The position numbers were made by a program, and so were the translations under genes. Below are positions 1 through 64,000 of a DNA stretch of 64,000 bases, in pieces. The stretch covers positions 1-64,000 of the forward strand of contig JASAND010012911.1 of the NCBI GenBank assembly GCA_030248195.1. The letters are read 5' to 3'. The notes under the pieces were generated by a model, which was given only the letters and a program-made list of their open reading frames with translations, searched no databases and was not told the DNA's origin. Source of the stretch: Trissonchulus latispiculum (Eukaryota; Nematoda; Enoplea; Enoplida; Ironidae). The stretch's first letter is position 1; every line of letters starts with the position of its first letter.

Positions 1-1089
1 TAGCTGTTTATGCATAAGTCGTGAGAGATCTTCCGCATTTCACAGTAGGGCAGCGGTTCCAAAATGTCTTGGAGGACTGAAAAGAAGACACTGTTGCATT
101 TGTCCTGACTTGTTCTTTTTGTATAAATTAAAGTCCAACAGCGTGCCACTTACTAAACTTTGTTTATCTCGGAAAATGAGTGTGTCGTTGTTGCAAACGG
201 AGGAGGTGATTATTGTATCATTCACTTCAAGACTTTTAGCATAGAGTTAAATTATGTCTTAGTTTGTATTTCCTGTTTGTAATTTAGAAGTAGGCTAGCA
301 TTTGCAATTCAGAATCGATTATTTCCAACGACTTTTGTCGTCAAACTCGCAGTTCAATGAAGCCAGCCGCTTTGAAGATTTCAGCTTCTAGCGAAAATGG
401 TGGACTGATATCAAGCAATGGCGTAGGAACTAGTATGCGAACGTTCAGACGAACGAGCATTCATAGCTTTCTGGAAAACCGTTTGCATGGAGCATTTGCC
501 ACAAACATCAAAAGCGAAATTTTGACGTTCAAAGCTGTAAGACATGTTTGCTCAAATACTATTTAGTATGAAATTTAAGGAGCCTTCGGAGCTTACAGCC
601 GTATTCTGAAAATGTCTAAATGAAATTAAAATTGATATACGACAACATGGGCCTTCCGAAGTGATGGCGAAATGTCCTATCCCGTGCTTCTACGTCAGCG
701 AAATTTTCTTGTAATTTTTATTAACACACTACACAAAAGTTCCAAAAGAACATTAATGTTTCTCCTTTCTTTGAAAGTTCTTCGTTTTGTTCGAAGTGTG
801 AAAGCTTTTGTTAATCAACAAAAATTGCATAAAGCTTATGTAAATCCTGTTTTAAGTGGAGACTTGCTTAGCAACTTTTGACTTAGTTATGTATCTAATA
901 ACGTTCCGACTAGGAGTGCTGCCAAAATTTTTCTGTTGTATTTCTCTGTTGCCGACAACGGTTTAGTCATGTACCCATTTTAAAGGATTTTAGGACAGAG
1001 CTAATTTCTTTGCAGTAAAAGTACTGAAGTTTACTATTTAGGACAGCATAAAGGGTATATATTTAGAAATTTTAAAAAAATCAAGCACA
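1..1089. other. Upstream / 5' region of twitchin
   Basis: Apart from the possible exon at 357-536, I see no coding similarity. A pyrimidine-rich acceptor-like site ends at 1015 and another (tatttag) at 1067, so the sequence before the ATG at 1090 may be 5' UTR joined by cis- or trans-splicing, or an intron end if earlier exons lie outside the window. No clear TATA box or other core promoter was identified. Confidence 0.4.
357..536 (+). CDS. Possible alternative first exon upstream of twitchin
   Basis: An ATG opens 60 codons ending at a good donor (AAAGCT|gtaaga at 537) in phase 0, the phase accepted by exons 2-5 of the twitchin tail. The peptide is Ser/Arg-rich and contains R-R-T-S at about residues 31-34, like the RRxS motifs of the tail. 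No domain or homologue is recognised. It could be an isoform-specific first exon, an unrelated small gene, or chance. Confidence 0.3.
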
Positions 1090-62043
<60,954 letters not shown>

Positions 62044-62268
62044 GTAGGCAGATACAATTGAGCTGAGCTTGAATCAGTGTATATCATCACTAAAACTTGT
62101 CTCCATTATGTAAGCTTGAAATAAGTATACAAAGCAAATTTGGAACACGAGGGCCAGGGAAAGTGGAACGTGGAATGCTCTCTAAAACTTCATTAAATTT
62201 AATCATATTTAATCATTTTGCTGTCATTTTTAGTTCGCTGGATACTAATGCTTAGCTTCGGTGCTTAC
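62044..62268. other. Start of twitchin intron 58, before the retrotransposon
   Basis: No features beyond the donor gtaggc; the exact insertion point cannot be fixed without the 3' LTR. Confidence 0.5.
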
Positions 62269-64000
62269 TGTGCAGGGCCTAGGCTTGCCTTCCAGCCGCT
62301 TGGCCCTGCATTCACCTTACTCAGATATTGTCTGAGCTAGGTGTGGTGTATGAAAATACTAAAAGTCTTTAAAAAATATCTGTAGTTTTGAACTGCTACT
62401 TTGAGTTGATGCAGTGTTGCTTTTGGATTGAAACAGTCTTAGTCTGGTGTCTTCTTAAACTATAAGGACACAACATTTGGCGCACTGAATCAAAATGCCT
62501 ACCGTGGGTAAACTGGAACCGTTTGATCCTGATACGGAAGAGTGGGAAAGTTATGTGGAGCGTACGTCAGCCTACTTTGCCGCTAACGACATAGAAGACG
62601 ATCAAAAGAAAAAGATGATCCTGATTAGTTGCATCGGTTCTGCAACATACCAATTACTGCGGAGTTTGTTGGCGCCTGTAAAACCGTGCGACTCTACCTA
62701 TCCCACCGTCATAGACACTTTGAACAGACATTTTCGTCCCCAACCCCTGATCATCGCAGAGACTTATAAGTTCCATCAAAGAGAGATCAAAGACCCGATG
62801 AATCTATTTCGGACTATTTGGCACAGCTGAGGAAGCTAGCCGAAAAGTGTAACTTTGAACAATTTCTCGAGCGGGCGCTACGAGACAAATTCGTGTGCGG
62901 ACTATCCAATAAATTGATCCAACAGAGACTTCTGGCAGAGAGGGACTTAACTCTTCAGGGTGCGTTTGAGCTGGCACAAGCCTTACACTCTGCTGAGCAA
63001 GGTTCATCGTCTCTATCCGCCAATTCAGGTTCCGTGTCTGTTATTCGAAATAACAACAAACCTAAACCTAAGAATCCTGATTTCAAGCCAAAGAATAAAG
63101 TTCAGCGACAACCCCCACAACTCTGCTATCGCTGTAATGGTCAAGGTCACAGCCCAAGTTCTTGCAACGCTAGGGACCTTTCTTGCCGCTACTGCGGAGT
63201 CACAGGTCACATCGAAAAAGCGTGCCGCAAGAAACAGGCCCAGAATCGCCGCAATTCCACGCGATCTCATTACCGGACCAACCTTGTTGCATCCGACCGT
63301 TCGGCTGATAGCTCTGAAGAAGATTTGCTTTACGTTCATGCTTTGTCAGGAAATTCATCCGGTGGTTTCAGGCAGAACGCTGAAATCGATGGTATCAATA
63401 TGGAGATGTACGTCGATACAGGTGCTGACTGGTCGATCATCAGTGAGGAAACCTGGAAAACTACCTTTAAGAAGCCGAAACTGGAACCAGCCAGATGTAA
63501 ACTACGAACCTATACCAATCAATCTGTGAAAGTTGTGGGACAAAGAGATGCCGATGTCGAAATTAACGGCCAGAAAGCTAAGGTACCGCTGTTAGTTGTT
63601 GCAGGATCAGGACCCTCACTGTTGGGAAAGAATTGGTTGAAGAAACTTCAGCTAAACTGGCAGCAGCTTCAAAACGGAGGAAACTGTTACAAGCTAAAAG
63701 AAGAAAATCTGCCATTAAAGAAACTGTTAGACAGTTATAAAGATTTATTTAAAGAAGAATTAGGAAAGATTAAAGGAATAAAAGCAGATTTGAAGCTTAA
63801 AGAAGGTTCAGTACCTAAATTTCACCGAGCAAGACCAGTCCCCTTTGCATTAAAAAATAAGATCGACGCTGATTTGGATCGGCTGGAACGAATGGGTGTT
63901 ATCCAAAAGGTGAACACTTCCGAATGGGCAGCCCCCATTGTTCCAGTCCTGAAGCCTTCCGGCGAAGTCAGAATATGTGGTGATCTGAGATTAACAGTCA
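62269..64000 (+). mobile_element. Ty3/Gypsy-type LTR retrotransposon, 5' part
   Basis: Inserted in sense orientation in the twitchin intron after exon 58. The left boundary is uncertain: a candidate 5' LTR of about 207 bp runs from TGTGCAGGG (62269) to ...ACACAACA, followed by TTTGGCGCACTGAA (from about 62476), a plausible primer-binding region. The coding region starts at 62495 and is still open at the window end in the RT domain, so the 3' LTR, most of RT, RNase H and integrase are outside the window. Confidence 0.8.
62495..64000 (+). CDS. Gag-Pol polyprotein of the Gypsy-type element, with a one-base frame break
   Basis: Gag begins MPTVGKLEPFDPDTEEWESY (62495) and runs open to a stop at 62828-62830. 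Homologous reading continues one frame back (-1) from about 62790 and stays open to 64000. In that second frame: the rest of Gag, two CCHC zinc knuckles (CYRCNGQGHSPSSC at about 63122, CRYCGVTGHIEKAC at about 63185), an aspartic protease with the active-site triad DTGA (about 63417), a second protease block LLGKNWL, and the start of reverse transcriptase (GVIQKVNTSEWAAPIVPV then CGDLRL). Gag and Pol share one frame after the break. The offset looks like a single-base loss near 62795, not an obvious slippery site, so this copy may be inactive. Confidence 0.82.

Noticed and set aside
62960..63529. 189-codon frame on the + strand
   Set aside because: It overlaps in another frame the zinc-knuckle and protease coding region of the retrotransposon, which has clear motifs.

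Overview
The window is a piece of an invertebrate (protostome animal) nuclear genome. It is AT-rich, has spliceosomal GT-AG introns with short T-rich acceptors (tttag, tttcag, ttgcag), and is loaded with small non-coding mobile elements. The dominant gene is an orthologue of twitchin (C. elegans unc-22), the giant Ig/fibronectin III kinase of invertebrate muscle. Domain order and wording match the nematode protein closely, so a nematode or another ecdysozoan is my best guess for the host, but the phylum is not settled by the sequence.

I could thread 58 exons of twitchin on the + strand from 1090 to 62043. They sum to 8,811 nt, exactly 2,937 codons, with every splice phase matching and no internal stop. 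The encoded part is a Ser/Arg-rich N-terminal tail with five RRxS motifs, six Ig domains, then the canonical Fn3-Fn3-Ig super-repeat (15 Fn3 and 7 further Ig; the last Fn3 is cut by the window end). The remaining repeats, the kinase domain and the C-terminal Ig domains must lie to the right. The true N terminus may lie to the left.

Region by region: 1-1089 upstream or 5' sequence with a possible alternative first exon; 1090-13299 tail and Ig1-Ig6; 13300-27478 five super-repeats in compact exons; 27479-45605 one 18.1-kb intron splitting Ig10 that holds an intronless GPCR gene on the same strand (39023-40081), a SINE, and several fold-back elements; 45606-47515 exons 39-42; 47516-55368 a 7.9-kb intron that contains a two-exon gene on the opposite strand (49102-48105); 55369-62043 exons 43-58; about 62269-64000 the 5' part of a Ty3/Gypsy-type LTR retrotransposon inserted in the next intron.

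The most unusual content is in the introns: at least ten non-autonomous fold-back (long terminal inverted repeat) elements from different families. Many have arms built from iterations of one short family-specific word (GGATTAAA, AACGTCTA, CCAAACGGGG, CGGAGAAAC, TTGCCGGCAA). For the CCAAACGGGG family the window holds two full copies with 7-bp target duplications, one decayed relic, and a paralogous empty site that defines an insertion to the base.
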